From an uncultured Pelagibacteraceae bacterium (GTDB lineage Bacteria; Pseudomonadota; Alphaproteobacteria; Pelagibacterales; Pelagibacteraceae), in contig CABZFJ010000001.1 in assembly GCA_902524995.1 (NCBI GenBank), positions 219,214 through 283,213 of the forward strand: a stretch of 64,000 nt of DNA. The letters run 5' to 3'. The translations under genes were made by a program, and so were the position numbers. Every line of letters starts with the position of its first letter. Positions within the stretch are counted from its first letter, which is position 1. The notes below the pieces were generated by a model. That model ran no database searches. It was not told where the DNA came from and saw nothing but the letters and a program-made list of their open reading frames with translations. Shown here in pieces: positions 60,550 through 64,000 of this stretch.

Positions 60550-61322
60550 TGGTTCAAATTAATTTACCTCAAAACTCGAAAGTCAATAAAGGTAAATATT
60601 TTAAAGACAAAACTGGTTCAAAAAACTTAAGAAAAATAAATGTCTATAGGTGGGATCCATCTACTGGTGAGAATCCTCGAATTGATACCTATGAAGTTGA
60701 TATGGATAATTGTCCCTCTAAAGTTCTAGACATATTGAACAAAATTAAAAATGAAATTGACCCAACTATAGCTTATAGAAGATCTTGTGCGCATGGAGTA
60801 TGTGGATCATGTGCAATGAACATGGGGGGAAAAAATGGACTTGCTTGCACAAAACCACATGCAGAAATAAAAGGTGATATAGATATTTATCCTTTACCAC
60901 ATTTAAAAGTAAAAAAAGATTTAATCGGAGACTTAAGTGGATTATATAAACAATATCAATCCATTGAACCTTGGTTAAAAAATAATTCAAAAAGTGAAAC
61001 TACAGAAATTCACCAATCTCAAGAAGACAGAGCTAAATTAGATGGTGCGTATGAGTGTATAATGTGTGCCTGTTGCTCAACATCTTGTCCTAGTTATTGG
61101 TGGAATGGAGATAAATATTTAGGTCCAGCAGTCTTGCTACAAGCTTATAGATGGATCATGGATAGTAGAGATGAAGATAAAAAAGAAAGATTGCAAAAAG
61201 TTGCAGACGAACTCAAACTTTATAGATGCCACACTATTTTAAACTGCACAAGTGCATGTCCAAAAGGATTAAATCCAGCAAAAGCTATTGCTGAGATAAA
61301 AAAAATGCTTGCAACCGCTTAA
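60549..61322 (+). CDS. sdhB: Succinate dehydrogenase iron-sulfur subunit SdhB
   Basis: 257 residues. 2Fe-2S ligands in [18 protein letters not shown] plus NGLACTKPH; 4Fe-4S and 3Fe-4S ligands in [19 protein letters not shown] and [20 protein letters not shown]. Completes sdhCDAB. mmsA begins 20 bases later. Confidence 0.98.
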   Translation: MVQINLPQNSKVNKGKYFKDKTGSKNLRKINVYRWDPSTGENPRIDTYEVDMDNCPSKVLDILNKIKNEIDPTIAYRRSCAHGVCGSCAMNMGGKNGLACTKPHAEIKGDIDIYPLPHLKVKKDLIGDLSGLYKQYQSIEPWLKNNSKSETTEIHQSQEDRAKLDGAYECIMCACCSTSCPSYWWNGDKYLGPAVLLQAYRWIMDSRDEDKKERLQKVADELKLYRCHTILNCTSACPKGLNPAKAIAEIKKMLATA

Positions 61323-61342
61323 TTACTTATTTAAATAATTCC

Positions 61343-63803
<2,461 letters not shown>

Positions 63804-63806
63804 TTA

Positions 63807-64000
63807 ATGAATATTCACGAACACCAAGCAAAAAATATACTTAGAAAATATGGAGCTAGAGTTCCGGATGGAGTTTATGCTCTAGATGTAAATGAATTAA
63901 TGGAAAAAGCTAAAAATCTTACTACTGATAAATATGTGTTGAAAGCACAAATTCATGCTGGAGGTAGAGGCAAAGCTGGTGGAGTTAAAATAGTAAATGA
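63807..64000 (+). CDS. sucC: Succinyl-CoA synthetase beta subunit (partial, 5' end only)
   Basis: 64 codons are visible before the window edge. The start [20 protein letters not shown] and the ATP-grasp segment [20 protein letters not shown] are diagnostic of SucC. Continues the mdh-sucC(D) order common in alphaproteobacteria. Confidence 0.95.
   Translation, partial: MNIHEHQAKNILRKYGARVPDGVYALDVNELMEKAKNLTTDKYVLKAQIHAGGRGKAGGVKIVN

Overview
The window is a very gene-dense, AT-rich (about 30% GC by eye) piece of a streamlined alphaproteobacterial chromosome. Gene content points strongly to the SAR11 clade (Pelagibacterales, 'Candidatus Pelagibacter'-like): a dmdC-dmdB-dmdA cluster, one-base operon overlaps, convergent genes that share bases at their stops, alphaproteobacterial markers such as DUF2794 and IalB-family proteins, and a run of leuCDB, asd, sdhCDAB, mmsA, mdh and sucC. 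I see no tRNA or rRNA gene, insertion sequence, prophage or CRISPR array. No stretch over 300 bases lacks a gene.

Layout. 1-2320: an ABC exporter pair (ybbP partial, ybbA) divergent from the esterase tesA, with the two start codons interlocked on one CATG. 2327-4385: a metallo-beta-lactamase-fold hydrolase and a PQQ-dependent sugar dehydrogenase. 4387-8158: a compact photolyase/cryptochrome neighbourhood (SDR with a replaced catalytic Tyr, FeS-type photolyase relative, a 42-codon DUF2256 gene, a small Cys-tailed protein, and a FAD-domain-first photolyase relative). 8165-12995: argG, an IalB-like protein, an aldo/keto reductase, a Bax-inhibitor-1 protein, DUF2794, yciB and hspQ. 13163-17286: cytochrome c maturation genes ccmC, D, E, F, G, H, followed by a PagL-like outer membrane protein.

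17795-31691 looks like a catabolic island. It has two tandem FMN 2-hydroxyacid oxidases, an aminotransferase, a D-2-hydroxyacid FAD oxidase, a glyoxylate/hydroxypyruvate reductase, a zinc alcohol dehydrogenase, a five-gene ABC importer with two different ATPases, and an amidase. 31818-36693 is a TakP-type TRAP transporter whose membrane subunits carry unusual extensions. On the opposite strand (36690-40805) lie a ketopantoate-reductase-like enzyme, an oxalyl-CoA-synthetase-like ligase and an oxamate-amidohydrolase-like GGT-family protein. Two small-molecule transporters, a hydrolase and an unknown exported protein follow.

44340-49335 is translation and targeting: ftsY, dapF, a structured RNA in front of ffh, then ffh, rpsP, trmD and rplS, with rimM missing. 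49345-64000 is core metabolism: leucine synthesis (leuCDB), DMSP demethylation and methylthiopropionate activation (dmdCBA), asd, succinate dehydrogenase (sdhCDAB), methylmalonate-semialdehyde dehydrogenase, malate dehydrogenase and the start of sucC.

The items most worth following up are the pseudoknotted ffh leader RNA, the asymmetric ATPase pair, the photolyase module with its inverted-domain member, the coiled-coil tail on the TRAP permease, and an SdhD with no histidine.
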